From Hyperoplus lanceolatus (taxonomy: Eukaryota; Chordata; Actinopteri; Uranoscopiformes; Ammodytidae): DNA of 64,000 bases. The stretch lies in assembly GCA_026929865.2 (NCBI GenBank), contig CM049400.1, positions 22,491,501 to 22,555,500 on the forward strand, in the 5' to 3' direction. Shown piece after piece: positions 1 through 31,904 of the stretch. How positions within the stretch are numbered: position 1 is the stretch's first letter; every line of letters starts with the position of its first letter. The translations under genes and the position numbers were made by a program. Under the pieces are notes generated by a model. That model saw only the letters and a program-made list of their open reading frames with translations. It was not told the DNA's origin and ran no database searches.

Positions 1-575
1 AGAAAAACTTGTTAGTCTGCAAAAGACTTGAGACTGGGTGGAGGTTCACCTTCCAGAAGGTTAAATACCCTAAACATACAGCCAGATCTACTATGGAATG
101 GTTCAAATCAAAGCATAGTCTTGTGTTAGAAAGTCAAAGTCCAGACCTCAATACAATTGAGAATATCTGGAAAGACTTGAAAATTGCTGTTGACAGACGC
201 TCTCCATCCAATCTGATGCTGAATCTGAAGCTTGAGCTATTTTGCAAAGAAGAATGGGCAAAAATATCAGTCTCTAGATGGGTAAAGCTGGCGGAGACAT
301 ACCCCAATAGACTTGCAGCTGTTATTGCAGCGATAGGTGGTTCTACAATGTATTGACTCAGGGGGGCTGAATACTTATGCAAGCCACGCTTTTCAGTTTT
401 TTATTTCTAAAAAAAAAATTAAAACCATATTTCATTTTCATTCCACTTCACAATGATGCACCACTTTGTGTTGGTCTATCACATGAAATCCCATTAAAAT
501 TAATGTACGTGTGTGGTTTTAATGTGACAAAATGTGGAAAATTCCAAGGGGTATGAATACTTTTGCAAGGCACTG
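1..575 (+). mobile_element. Tc1-like transposon, 3' part, decayed
   Basis: The conceptual translation of the first 350 bases ends in a block typical of the C-terminus of Tc1/mariner transposases: SPDLNTIENIWKDLK, then a KEEWAKI segment and TYPNRLAAVIAA near a stop. The right end is an inverted-repeat terminus reading out as GGCACTG followed by the TA target at 576-577. The left end lies outside the window. A second member of the same family is at 17712-18238. It lies in the fbxl22 intron. No intact transposase can be read, so it is an inactive relic. Confidence 0.85.
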
Positions 576-2596
576 TATCTAGAATTCCCTTTTCCCCATT
601 TAAGGTTTGAGTCATTCAACAGCATGGAGAGGCTGAGCTGAGCAGAAGCAGAACACCATGCCGCTAACCAGTAATCATCTCCGATGTAATGACCTGTTTG
701 TTTCCCTAACAGTTATTTTGCTTGGTCAAATTATCCTTTGAACTCTGAAAGGAACTAAGACCTACATTTAACATTCAGCTGCTTCGGTCTTTCAAGTGGA
801 AGGGTTTGTTTTCAAAACATGCAACACAGATTTTGAACTTCTTTAGCAGTGAATATTTATTTTGAAAAAGTGTACTTTGTGAGTATGAGTCTTAACTTAC
901 AACGTAAATGGCAACTAAAAACATCTTTGCACTCGTTTGGTGAGAGGAATCATCAATTTATACACATGGTGCTTATAAAGTATTGAACAATGTTTTTACA
1001 TGTATTAAAAAGCTTTATTCCAAAGCTTTTTATGTCGCCCACTGTGCAATCCACACATGAACCTATTAATTCAGGTTGTATAACTGTAACACCTCAAGCT
1101 AATCACATAACTAACTGCTGGATTATTGATTTTTTGTAATCATCTGGCATTAAAGGATCATTACATTGATATACACTATGGACAGGCCCAAACACAAGCT
1201 TTGTTTTATGTTTGTTTTTTTCTCCAAGGAGATAAAAAAAAGAAACATGTTCTTGGCGTCAGAGTTTACGTAGTAGAGTCCTATCCAGGAAGAGGCAGGC
1301 ATATAGACACAGACGCACATGTTCACTCCTCTGACAGCAACAAAGAGCCAATTGTAGGCTCCACCTGCCCGCCTAAATCTCCCCAGTCTGCAGCTGACTG
1401 GGAGGGTCTGGAGCCAAATCGCTCTTTATCAACCCCACAGCCTCCCTGCATCCCCTCCCACTTTGTCACGTGCACTTGCTTTCTTCTTTCACCAAGACTA
1501 TTTGGAAGGGTTTATCAGTATGCAATGAGCGTGCCTTGAGGCCGTTGATATACAGGACCCAGACAAAGTAGGTGGTGCTTTGACCGGTCTCGTGGCTTTG
1601 CGTGTCTCAAATTTCACAATACAGGAAATCCTCAAAGGGTCATACAGTGATCCAATGAGCCAGCCCCTCTCCCTCTCCTCTTGTACCGGGCCAGCTTCGG
1701 TGGCAATGGCTCCCTTGCATCAACCGTTATTACTGACTGCCTTGAAGATTTCATCCAGAGACCTCATTACCCCTATCCAGGCTGATTCCTGGATGCAGCC
1801 AGCCAGCCAGGCACACATGCACGCACGCACACACACACACACACACACACAAGGCCGAAAGCCAACAGAGCTGCGTTTCAGGGACCTGTCACATCACTCA
1901 ATAAATATAATTTGATATATCTGACCACAGTTATTTTAGTTAATAGAATCTTATGTCCCATGTGTCCCTTTTCTGTCTCAATAGGCGGCTCAGCATACAA
2001 CATCTGTTTCTAATGATTTTGGTCCCTGCTGCCTACAGCTAAACATGGCACTTTCATTGAGCCATGTGAATCTAAATGAAAACAGTTTTGTTTCTGTGGT
2101 TGCTGTGAACGACCCTCGAAAAAGTCGCATACCGCATGATTATCCTAAAGACAACAGCATTTTTAAGACAAAAGTTTAGTTTGTATCATATGGCTCTCAT
2201 AACACTTTTAGCATCACAGGTGTAAAGCAGCCACAGGGATGGACAAAATAACTACAAAACCTTAAAATACAGCGCATCCGACACAAATTAGCTACTCCCT
2301 TTTAATTGAGGGTGTGTTACAATGGTGTTAATTCAGCTCTTCGGTCCTATCTGAGGGTTTTGGTTTGTACCTTTATCAACCTAGGGGTCGGGACCCCAAC
2401 AGCAGGTCACAAGATAAAATCAGAGGGGTTGAGAAGGGTAATAATAGTTAAGCAGGAAAGGCCATGCTTTACCAACACGTTTTGCCATGTTTTGTTTTAT
2501 TAAATGATATTTTTTGTTTAAAGAAATGCACATGAAATAATAGTACGTAAACACAACAAGGCAGGTGAGAACACCACACCACACCATAACACTCAC
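576..2596. other. fbxl22 intron sequence, no gene seen
   Basis: This is the left-hand part of the intron after the fbxl22 first coding exon. I looked on the minus strand for the second exon, which should carry the leucine-rich-repeat-like part of FBXL22, and did not find it; it presumably lies left of the window. The stretch holds a short (CA)n tract at about 1829-1851 and otherwise no coding or RNA gene that I can support. Confidence 0.5.
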
Positions 2597-2934
2597 ATGT
2601 GGCAGACATGGGCGAGGAAAGTGCTGACCAGGTTTTCGTGTTTACTGCAGATGTCCTTCTGAAACGAGGTTTTCAACCAGTCCTCGATGTTGCACACCTG
2701 CAGCACCCTACTGGAGTGCCAGCAGACGGTCAAGTGGCGCAGCGAGGGTCCCAGCACAAAGTTGTCCCTCCTCAGCTGACACGGGGAGCTGAAGTGGAGT
2801 AGTTTCCAGAGGCGGGGGTCCAGGAAGACCTCGCGCAGTCGCTGACAGGTTAGGGACAAGCTCTTCCGGCTGTCCTTGTCCAAGAAGGAGAAAAGGTGGA
2901 GGAGGCATTCGCGGTTGAGCTGTGTGAGGTGCAT
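2597..2934 (-). CDS. fbxl22: FBXL22 F-box protein, first coding exon (partial gene)
   Basis: The exon encodes about 112 residues starting [20 protein letters not shown], an F-box, followed by a [21 protein letters not shown] segment and an IEDWLK motif that match vertebrate FBXL22. FBXL22 is the substrate-recognition subunit of an SCF (SKP1-CUL1-F-box) ubiquitin ligase and is known from heart and skeletal muscle, where it targets Z-disc proteins. I chose the ATG at 2934 because the family begins MH.TQLNREC; an in-frame ATG at 2949 would add only five residues. The exon ends at a clear GTGAGT donor (minus strand, 2596-2591) in phase 2. The remaining exon is outside the window. It lies downstream of usp3 in the same orientation, the order known for human 15q22. 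Confidence 0.93.
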
Positions 2935-3091
2935 GGTCAGTCGTCCCAAGACAGAAAAAGAGAGAGAGGCCTAGTTCCCTAAGGTGGTGGTAGTAGGCCT
3001 GCTGCTGGTGAGAGGCAACAATGAGCCTGCAGCCCGCATTGTGTGTCCTGGATACATGATGCCTCCACACAGGCACACGCTCGAGGCCTGC

Positions 3092-3101
3092 ACATATAAG
3101 G
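3092..3101. promoter_or_regulatory. TATA-like / CArG-like box upstream of fbxl22
   Basis: About 160 bp upstream of the fbxl22 start codon the plus strand reads ACATATAAGG. This is one mismatch from the SRF CArG consensus CC(A/T)6GG and also contains a TATA-like core. Muscle genes are commonly driven by CArG boxes, so the site is plausible, but a single 10-bp match is weak. Confidence 0.3.
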
Positions 3102-3396
3102 CCGTGGAGTGCAGGCTATTTTGGGAAGACAACTGCCGGCACGGTCAAAGATGGAAGTGTTTGGGCCATACGCTCCCTTTACCATCTGTCATGGCTCTTA
3201 ACAGGCAGCAATTGGCTGGACTGAGACGTTTGCAATGCCCTGGCCTAGTTCTCAAGATACAGATATACACTGAGTGGAGCAGAACTAAAGACAAACAAAG
3301 AGAGAGAGAGAGAAACACCTCCACAATGTACTCCAATAAAGCAGTCGTGCAGAAACCATATAAAAAAAATTAGAAATAATACATATTAAGTATATA

Positions 3397-3642
3397 TTAA
3401 AGGTGCTATGAGGAACTTTTAAATATTTCTGAAAGGGTCTAATTTTTCCTCTGATGATCATAAATGACATATAACAGCAAACGAGACTATCGGCGCAAAG
3501 AATGCAATTCTTGTATAGTTTTTCTTAATGCCTTTGTCATGGGTACTTTCACCCAGAATCTACAGCTGGCATAGAAAAACACTTCCGCTGTCCAAAGGGG
3601 GTGCAAGAAATAACACATACTTAAAGTTCCTTGGGGCACCGT
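3397..3642. repeat. TTAA-flanked inverted-repeat element, short copy 1
   Basis: The left end reads TTAAAGGTGCTATGAGGAAC and the right end AAAGTTCCTTGGGGCACC, an imperfect terminal inverted repeat. The interior shares words such as CCTCTGATGATCATAAAT and GCAAACGAGAC with copies at 14165-15022, 18292-19720 and 24200-25130. It has no coding capacity. The TTAA at the left suggests a TTAA-targeting superfamily (piggyBac or Kolobok type), but the right flank has decayed. Confidence 0.6.
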
Positions 3643-6642
3643 AACATTTTAAATGTCCAGAAGGGATATTTATGTTCTTGATTCTATGTTAGGTCCATTC
3701 TATGATAATTTTTTAGATAAGATAGAGGTGGTGCAACACACAGGAAAGTATAAACTTAAAATAGAAGGCAATCCACAACAGCATCACTGAATAAGTATCA
3801 ATAATTAACACAGGTTTAGACAAATATATTATTTAGACTGAGCATGTCACCTGTTGTACGGGATTAAATGAAGGCCTGACAATAGAACTTTAATTACCTA
3901 CTTTTTAGGAGCGTTCCTGTTCAATATCCACGCCAAATCTTTTTCAGAACCTTTTACATGAGCGAAAGGAACAGGACTTTGCCTCAAAGATCACAGTGAA
4001 CCATTACTCAGTATTTGAAGTTGCTCAATTGGACTGTTGAGGACGTACTGTAATGGAAAAAGGAAAAATGCTACTTTATATCACAAAAAAACACACATTG
4101 GGAAATGCCAGTTGGGAGGCTGATGATAGCAAATAGTACTGTGACTCAGTGTCATGATGTCCTTAACCAGACCGCTGATCTAACAAACACAACGCAATGT
4201 GAGCTCGCAGTAGTGATCTAGCCTTGGAGAGAAAAAAGGAATGGGGGGAGGGGGGTGCGGGGAAGGAAAAAAGGCCACTTGTGTCGTCAATGGGGGACAG
4301 AGTAGCGAGCCCACGGCCACCTGTGAGCGGGCGAGTTAGAGCAGCTGTTCATCATCATACAAGAGTGCTTGTTCCTGCATGAGAGAGAAGGCTGACTGGC
4401 TGGCACGTGTCCCTGTGGAGAGCTCTTACGTCTGAGTGTATGAGTGTGTGTTTGTGAGGGCGAAGATGCTGGAGGGAAAAGAAAAACAAGGAGAGAGAGT
4501 GAGAGAGAAAAACGGCATGCTTAAAAGATCTCTCTCCTAGGTTGGACTTGGATATATCAAAGAATGTTTTCTAATACAAGCCATAACAGGTGTTGGAAGA
4601 ATTATATTGAGCATATTAACACCCTTTACCTTTTGCTGTGCATGTGTTCAGGTTACAAGCTCAAAAGATAAGATGTGGGTTTTACTACTAATACAAGGTG
4701 AAAGCCCCTTCTTCAGTCTGTATTAGTACGTATCAGTGATCCATCTTGTCTCGCTTTGGATTTTGCGGTCTCAAAAAGGAGAGGGGTTCATAGCAGGGTG
4801 AGAGATCCCTACGGAAAAAAACAAACATTTGTTTAACCCTCTAGACTAGTTTAGTTGAGTAGTTTGTTCAGAATGTAAAATGAATGATGTTGACATGTGG
4901 TTCATGCTATGCTGAGTTCACACTGGCATGTGACAGGGGGAGCAAACATCGCACTGTCTGCTGATTTGTGTTTGTAGGCTATCCTTGAGAATGACTGACA
5001 AGCTGGATCTCAATTCAGGGGTTACAGCCTATGTAGGCTGCATTTGAAGATCGATTGTGTCATAGCGGCGAGCAAAGGCTTGTTCCATTTGCAACGATTT
5101 GCAAGGCTCCTTCATATGCGGCCGAGAAATGCAGCCTTCGTTTCACGGTTTTGAAGGCTGCAACAGATGGATCCTTCGCGGCCCAACATATCCCAAGATT
5201 CATTGCGTTTTTTTCCAGAGATGGCATAAAATAAAATAAAAAATAACAAAACAGCAACGTGTTGCTCCATCTTCTTAACTTTTATCTTCCTTTCTTTTTT
5301 TCCTTGTACTTTTTTTTCTTTTCGTCTGGTAGGCAACTTCTTTTTATTTTTTCCTCCGTTGACAAGGCTGTTTCCGTTGGCAGCAATCAGGGTTGCTAGG
5401 CAGCACAGGAGCGGCGAGTCGTCACGCAAGGTAGCGGCTTGTTACGCAAACCGGAAATGCTCGTAGAGACCTGCAGAGACCGTTTCGTTTAACAACGCTC
5501 GTTCGGCCTTCGAATCGGCCTTCACAGGCTATAGCCTTCATTGACCGCGTCCTTCCAAGGATGTTGTCTCTGTAATGGTATACAGCAACAGAGTTCCCCT
5601 AACCGCCCTGATGGTGTGTGATACTTTAAATTAGGACCCATTGACAACATGACCTCAATGAATAGTTCCATCTATTTAAACTGCATAGGAATTGGGCAAT
5701 TTTGACTGGGCTCAAATTGACCAAAATACATTTGTATTTTTAAAAATCACGTAAAAGGAGAATCAGAAAAACAATTATATGAGGTCACTTGGGACAAATT
5801 AACTGACAAAGTCAAGTGTGAGCAAAAAAAGAACCTGTGAAATATGAAAAAAAGTTTAACCCAGTCGGTAGGATGAGGGTTAAAAAAAAAAGAAGATGTT
5901 TCATTGAATCGTCATGCGTGTCTTGTTTACTTGGCTTGATCTTTGTTCGATTACACATTTTCAAAGGATTAACGAGATTCGAAGCCCCTTTGAGATCAAC
6001 ATAAAGCATTTAATTATACTTCAGCGTCGATACAGATAAAACAATTTGAGAATGATAATTTCTTTAACATTGGTTCTGGTCAAGAATTTAAAACAAACTT
6101 TCTAAAGCCCAATGAGCGCTTGTCAGTCAATAAATGCATTGCATTCTACTGTATATCCTAAAATCTTCCCTAATACCTGGAAACAGAATTATAAGGTTCT
6201 CATTAAGGAGTTGGAAATTACAAAATTAGAAACTTTAAAAACAATATAATAAAAATTCCAAATAATTACAATGACACAGTGTATTGACACAATCAATCTG
6301 AACAGCTTACGCTAAACATTGGACCAAGTAAGGTTATCCAAGACTACAGCTTTACTTCATAACTTTACCTTTGGAATCTATATGGAGAAGTCTACCTCAA
6401 CTGAGGGACACAACATCAAGGAAATAAATGCAAAATGTCATACTAAACAAAACTCAAGCAGCAACGTATACATGATGCTGTCATGCAGGTCATTAAAACA
6501 AAATAGTTGCACATACATTGAATGTGAAAATCAACTATTAAAATCAAGCACTGTGAGAAATGTGATTGAGGTGATGCCAAAACGGTGTGAGGAGCTGGTC
6601 TGAGGCAGTCTGACAGAATCATTGTGCAATGGCTTGTATAGC

Positions 6643-25938
<19,296 letters not shown>

Positions 25939-28169
25939 CAGTTTAAATCGGGACAAAGTCGGCTAACATTAGCCAACGCTACCGGTACCAGGTACAAGGC
26001 AGCTAACAACAGTTAGCCAATTAACCCTAACTAGCAAGCTAACGTTAGCGGAACAACTACTTCTGTTCGCGAGCACACGTTTTCCTGTCTTTGCTAACGC
26101 GAAAACGTTTAGTAGCTACTGCATTTCATGCATACTTTCAGGGTACACCAGTTCACTGGAAATAAAGGTAATGCTGTTTCCACCCTGACATACTGTTAGT
26201 TAAAATAGTAATGTTATATTTGGTTGTATAAAATAGAAGAAAACTGCTGGCGTTTGCCACAAACAAATGACAATAACTTGAGGAAGTGACGCAGTGTCTG
26301 CCGGCTTGGCCGTTTGCCAACTAAAACAAAGACGAAAAGCTTCTGAGTGTAAGTTGGAGTACTTCCTTCTTCGGTTAACCTCACGCTTAGGGTTACAGCA
26401 GTTGCCTCATATTTTGTCGGCAATCTTGTGTATTGTACATTAACCTTTTGACAAGTAGAAACTCTATTATTAACCTAATTAAACCATGTTAGGAGACTTT
26501 ACTTGCTTTTAGGTGTCACCGTGGCACGCATGCGTAGTAGGGAGCTACTTCGCTTCCGACGTATAGGTCTAGTGGCAGGGAATTGTCTTATTAATTAATT
26601 ATCAAAGTGAAATAACCACGTTTATTTTCCCTGCAAAGCGCAACAATTTGAATTAAATGTCATGTTTTAATAAATAAATAGCCTATATTAGTCGGGCCAC
26701 AATGACCAAAATTAGAATTTACATTCATCAATTAATTTTATGTAGGCTAGCTAGGTTAGAAGGCTACCCTGGCACAAGACACACATAAACAAATTTGATA
26801 AGTTGGATGCTCTGAAACCTTTATTTTCTCACATTGATTTTCATTTTATAAGCAGGCCTATATATATAACTATATTTAATCCCATCTTCGTACACATCGA
26901 CTTTAAGAATAATGTACAGCAGCTTTTAGGCTAGTGAAACAACAACCTTTATTTCCTGGACATTATTTTAATCAGCTCATCATTTTGCCAACTACAATAG
27001 GCTTATACGCCTATGAAATAGGTTTTCCAGTTATTTAAAGTTTCTCCATTAGGTCTTCAGAAATGGGTTGTGTAATAAATGTAAATTTCATCAGCAATGG
27101 TGGATATGGTATATATTTATATACTATCTATGTGGGAAACTAAAAGGCTAAATCAAGATGTACGCTATCAGCATTGGCCTACCCTAGTCTATAGACCTAA
27201 TCAAACAACACTACATGCAATCTGACATGTTTGCATTTTCAGCACTGAAACAAATCAATCAAAATCTTTTTTATAGGCCTTCTACGTTGATCAAAACAAA
27301 AAAATGCTTTATTATGAATTAGTGTATATCCTAAATACAAAAGATTATCATGGTATTACAGCCATGCATTCGTAGATAAATGTGAGAAAGAGTGTAAAAG
27401 GTGGTTTTTGACATTTTAATGTTGAAATGTTTACAGCGTAAAAAAAAATCACAAATGCTGAAAAGGAAAACATAACAACAGAGAGTGTGCAGTATGGCAT
27501 CACTTTACAAAAACAACTCTAAATATATGTGTGGGTTTTAAATTGTCAAGTGCCTACATAAGGTCCTCAGACATTTTTTTGCAAGTTATGGAGCCAGGTG
27601 ATGATGTGGTTTTGGAAACAACAAAATAATGATGAGTCCAATGTTGAAAACATTTCAGGTAATTTCTTTGCAAGCAGAAGAGTATCTGACCATTGGAATC
27701 ATGTAGGCTAGTTCTGCTCTTTTTTTATGCCAGAATGTTTGTCCAAAACCCTGACAAATTTTGAATGTACATGTTTCTTTATGGTTGCAGTTTACAATTC
27801 AATCCATTAATAAACAATGTCCCACGTTTTTTTTCTCGATTTATAACTTGGTTGAGAAAAAATTTCAGAAAATGACAAATAGACATCAAATTTTCCTCGA
27901 TTCAAAATTGCTTGATATTTCAAGCTTACAATCCAAAACCCAAATATATTCAATATAATGTCACTTAAGAGAAGGAAGGTATGCAATAAACAGAACTTTT
28001 TGCATTTTCTTGTAAAAACTATTTATAAGCTTAAGCTTAATAATGGCTATTTCACATGTCAATAAAGCAATGTGCCTCATTGTTACCATCAGATGATATG
28101 TCTGTTTGTGTTACAGTACAAAACCAAGCTGGTAAAAACTCCACATGTCATCAAGGAGGCATGAATTTC
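25939..28169. other. usp3 promoter side and AT-rich spacer
   Basis: The stretch immediately right of 25938 is the usp3 5' flank. Beyond about 26600 it is AT-rich, with no recognisable exon, RNA gene or clear repeat. The short frames near 26214-26423 and 27761-27958 show no domain. Confidence 0.4.
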
Positions 28170-31100
28170 CTATGTCATTTCAATGTCCCTCTCCTGAAGA
28201 GGTGAGTCAGACCTGGTTTCCTTACTTTTCCCTGGTGCTTTCTTTGCGGCCTCCTTTTTCCTAAAGAAGTATAAAGAAATGTTTTAGATGAGCATAGTCA
28301 TTAGCTGTACTTATGAAACTGTCCCTGCGTTCCGAATCATTTACTCTTTCTTTTTTCTATTCTACATACTACATCTAATGATAAAAATAATCTAGTTAGG
28401 ATGCAGTAGGCATACAATTGGGACATACTTTTACTTATTAATTTCATCATAACATTGCGCCTTGATCTTAACTCTTGCTTTTATATCCGTCGCATCCCTG
28501 TTTGTTTTCATATGGAGGCGCCATTGATGTGACGTCACTTCAGGTTCGCACTGGATTATGGGTCAGAATCGCCCAAATGGATGCTGTTTTCAACACTAAA
28601 AATCTCGGCCGGATGTAGTAGACATCCTATCCATCCTGAATCTGTTTTCCTACCATACTAAATAGTAGAAAGTATGCGATTCGGAACGCAGGGTACATTT
28701 TGCTTTTGAGATGTAGACTGTTATAATTCTTTATGGAGAACCAAACACAAAGAAAAACTGTCTTACTTTGACTGAACAGTCAAGACAATCACAGTGATGA
28801 AGATGGAGGCAATGATGGCAGAAAGCAAAACTCCACAAATGATCGCTGTTAGAAAAGGACAACAGTGTAACAGATGAGTAGGATGTAAATGCTAACATAA
28901 ATAACTACTACGAATAACTATTTTTTACAACCTGATAAATAATAAACATAGAAATGGTTTGGAATAAAACAAGCCCATCCAAAACAGGGTTCTATCCTGC
29001 ATATTTTGTCACTTTTAAAATAGGAAAGAATTCAAAGTATATCATAAATTAACACGGTGTTAAGTAAGTCATGGCTTTCTGCTAAATATTACACTCAACA
29101 TGCTTTCCAAATCCTATACTTTTTCCATCTACTTTACTACATAAAGCATGCTAGTTTCCATGCTACAAAATGCTATTGGATGTATTAGAGCATCCTGGTA
29201 TTTTTGGCAAACTGCATTTGACATGCGTGTATTGAGACATCCTTAATCTTTCTCTGGCATGCAAGTAAATAGTATGGAGGTCTGGGTATTTGAACATAGT
29301 GTCATTTTACTGTGTTAACTGACCAATGGGAGTGTCCGGCTCGTCCTCCTCCAGTTCATCACCATCATCTTGGAACCAAAACAAGTTACATCAACGTGTT
29401 AAAAAACATGATAATATATTTATTATCTTTACTGACTCATTAGAAAAACCATGCAACATTAAAACATGCATTGACATTATAGCGATAGATGAATATCAGC
29501 AAACATGTATAAAAGGGATGGATCTATATGCTCACCGTGGATGCCATCACAGGTCGAGTTGCAGCTTTCATAGTTGACAAATCTGTTTCCATTCCCAATG
29601 CATCCAGACCAAAGGAATTTCTTGCACTTGTCATAAACAGAATCGTAGTAGTATCTCAAATAACTGCCACTGCATTCTCCTTTGGCCTTTTTAAAGTGGC
29701 AGGCATTGGAGGCTGAGAGGAAAAAACATTATTCACATTAGAAGTTGTCACATCGGTAGGTTGCAGTTTATTAATGATACTAATATTAGAAATACACCAA
29801 CGACAAAAACGATACAGCGGATAATTAGATGATTAAAACTCAAGCAGTTTGTAAAAGCCTCAGTCGTATTCATTGCCACTTTCTTCTGTCATGAGTAGTC
29901 CTGCTCTTCCACCACTTGGTGGCATATTGCTAATACTCAATGCTGACGTGTGTCTTTCCTGTAGCCTATGGAGAAATACAGTAATTAAATATAAAAATGG
30001 TCTTATAAAATAACAGCAGCATTGATGACGTGTATTATGGAAATATCACTAACACGCTCCTCTTGATACTGTACATAACACAGGTATTCCTGATCTCAAG
30101 AGGGTCTCTTTCTCTCCCTCTCTCTCTGTTGGGATTGAAGAGGTTTGATGATAATATAGTGTTTCCTTTCATGGTCCTCTAGGCCATAAAACCTCTAGTT
30201 CATCGGGCAGCTCTTGGTCCAAAGTTCGCAGAAAATGGCCAGGGAGAAGGAGAGCATTTATTTTTTAAAGACGGTTCATTAACTTTTAGGTGGTCTCTGA
30301 AGTTACATTTGTTGTATATTTAACACTAGGTTGGTTTTAAATGATCTTACCATCCATGGGGTAGAGGTTCTCTGCATTGGTGGAACAGTTTCTTATGCAC
30401 TCTCTTTCATTTGTAAAACGGTTGGCGTTTCCTCCTTCGCCTCTGAATAGGAAAGGAGTGCACTGGTCTTTGGTGGCATCATAAAACAGAGCAAAGGTAA
30501 AGCTCGGGCCTGTGCCTTCATCTTCGGGCAATTGGCAGAAAGCTGTGGGACAATTAAAACATTTAGTTTAATTTGCAAAAAGTTATGCTCTGGTTTTCAA
30601 GACAGTATTTGGGTCGGAGTAAGCCGATAAGCTGACTGTATGATAGTTTCAGTAGAAATCCTCAACAGATACTTGTGAGCACATTACTAATGTTTAACTA
30701 ACCTCATAACCCACTCCCTCTTTTTATGACAGCCATATAAAGTGTAATTTATGATACATATTCAGTCGTCCCGCCATCCACAGATTTCACAGCAAGGAAG
30801 TGGCTTCAAACCATTCTTTTAAATTTAAAACTTTTGACCCAAAATGCACTTTGTCTTTGAAGGGAAACTAACAAACTGGCTATGCTCTAAAACATAGGCC
30901 TCCCTTATAATTTGCATGGTTGTGATGATGTGATGTGCTCAGGCTCAGACAGAAATGATCTCAGGGTTTTAAATGTTTGGAATTATACAGGAAGGAAACG
31001 TCCAGTCACTTAACACTCACTCGTAAGTTACAACATGTCATTAAAAGATGCTGAGGTGCTCAAACATTTAAGTATATTGAGTTCTTATTCAACTGAATGA

Positions 31101-31525
31101 TTGTTGCCCCCCTCACTACACAAGAGGTGTCACTCTTAAACTGTATTCAGCCTACAATTAATTTAGTGCCCCGCCAATGTCACCGCCATGTTGCTTGGAA
31201 AGGACTAAAGGTGAAGCTTTCTCTCCTCACCATTACGTAAAATATATGTAAATTGTGACAATATTTTTGCACTTATGTTTAGAAAAAGAAAGCAGTAATA
31301 CACAAGGCTAACACGGGATTTTTCATCAAAAGACAAGCCCATTTGTCCATAGCCGTGCCTTTTTGAAGAGTCAAACAAAAGAAAGAAAAAGTACCTCTCT
31401 AAGATCTATTAACCGATCTCTGGTTACAGTTTTAGATTAAGAAGAAAAAAGTTTGACTTACCTGGATTCGAATGGCCGAAGTGGAATGCAGCAAAAGCAA
31501 TCCCCAAAAGCAGCAGGTGCTTCAT
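28170..31525 (-). CDS. Two-Kunitz-domain single-pass membrane protein (6 exons, 215 aa)
   Basis: Exons: 31462-31525, 30351-30542, 29536-29712, 29324-29368, 28767-28845, 28170-28260; all phases join. The ATG at 31525 opens a signal peptide (MKHLLLLGIAFAAF). Kunitz domain 1 (residues about 23-74) has only four cysteines (24, 49, 70, 74); the positions of the second and fourth Kunitz cysteines are Gly33 and Glu57. Kunitz domain 2 (90-140) has all six (90, 99, 115, 123, 136, 140) with Ser100 at P1. An acidic linker (DDGDELEEDEPD) leads to a transmembrane helix at 160-183 and a lysine-rich cytoplasmic tail ending DIEMT. The layout resembles SPINT1/SPINT2-type inhibitors (two Kunitz domains plus anchor), but I cannot assign an ortholog. 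The 29324 exon uses a slightly weak GTCAGT donor. The gene is divergent from ca12. Confidence 0.88.
28323..28693. mobile_element. Short TIR element (CCCTGCGTTCCGAATC ends)
   Basis: CCCTGCGTTCCGAATC at the left is complementary to GATTCGGAACGCAGGG at the right, about 370 bp apart, and similarity continues weakly inward. Non-coding, in the last intron of the Kunitz gene. No clear target duplication, so the superfamily is open. Confidence 0.65.
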
Positions 31526-31904
31526 CTTGCTGCTTGTCTTTGTGCTGTCTTTCCTGGAGTGAAGGTTGTAAACTACAGTGGGAGTGGGTTGTCAGCGCTG
31601 ACCTTTGGACCGACAGTTACTAATGGTGACACCTTCAATCGAAACAGAAGTTAACGGCGAGGACAGACATCTTCCTCTTTTAATTTTCATATAATCAGAT
31701 CCATAGATCCATACGCATTAGCACAAGATAATGTTAATGTTGTTAGGTGTCATGTTATGAAACACCTCCATTTTTGAGGATTAGTTGGTCTACAGAATAT
31801 TATTTAAAGGTGAAGTAATTTACTTCCTTCTTCTTTTAACAGTTTTTTTATAACCAGGGCACAGATCCATAGTCATCAGACCAGATCTGTAGATCTCCTT
31901 CACC

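Larger units (their letters stand above)
2935..6642. other. spacer between fbxl22 and usp3; usp3 3' UTR and repeats
   Basis: No coding exon can be supported here. The left end should hold the fbxl22 promoter and 5' UTR, and the right end the usp3 3' UTR. A short copy of the TTAA-flanked repeat sits at 3397-3642. Positions about 5018-5575 look like a decayed repeat, because variants of the words AGGCTGCA, GGCCTTC and CCTTC recur along it. Small open frames around 5060-5430 and 6319-6603 have no recognisable domain. Confidence 0.4.

Noticed and set aside
2599-3373. Plus-strand and alternative-frame ORFs over fbxl22
   Set aside because: They are shadows of the F-box exon and its 5' flank, with no domain match.
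5060-5429. Two overlapping minus-strand ORFs
   Set aside because: Low-complexity Lys-rich translation of poly-T DNA inside a probable repeat; no splice signals or homology recognised.
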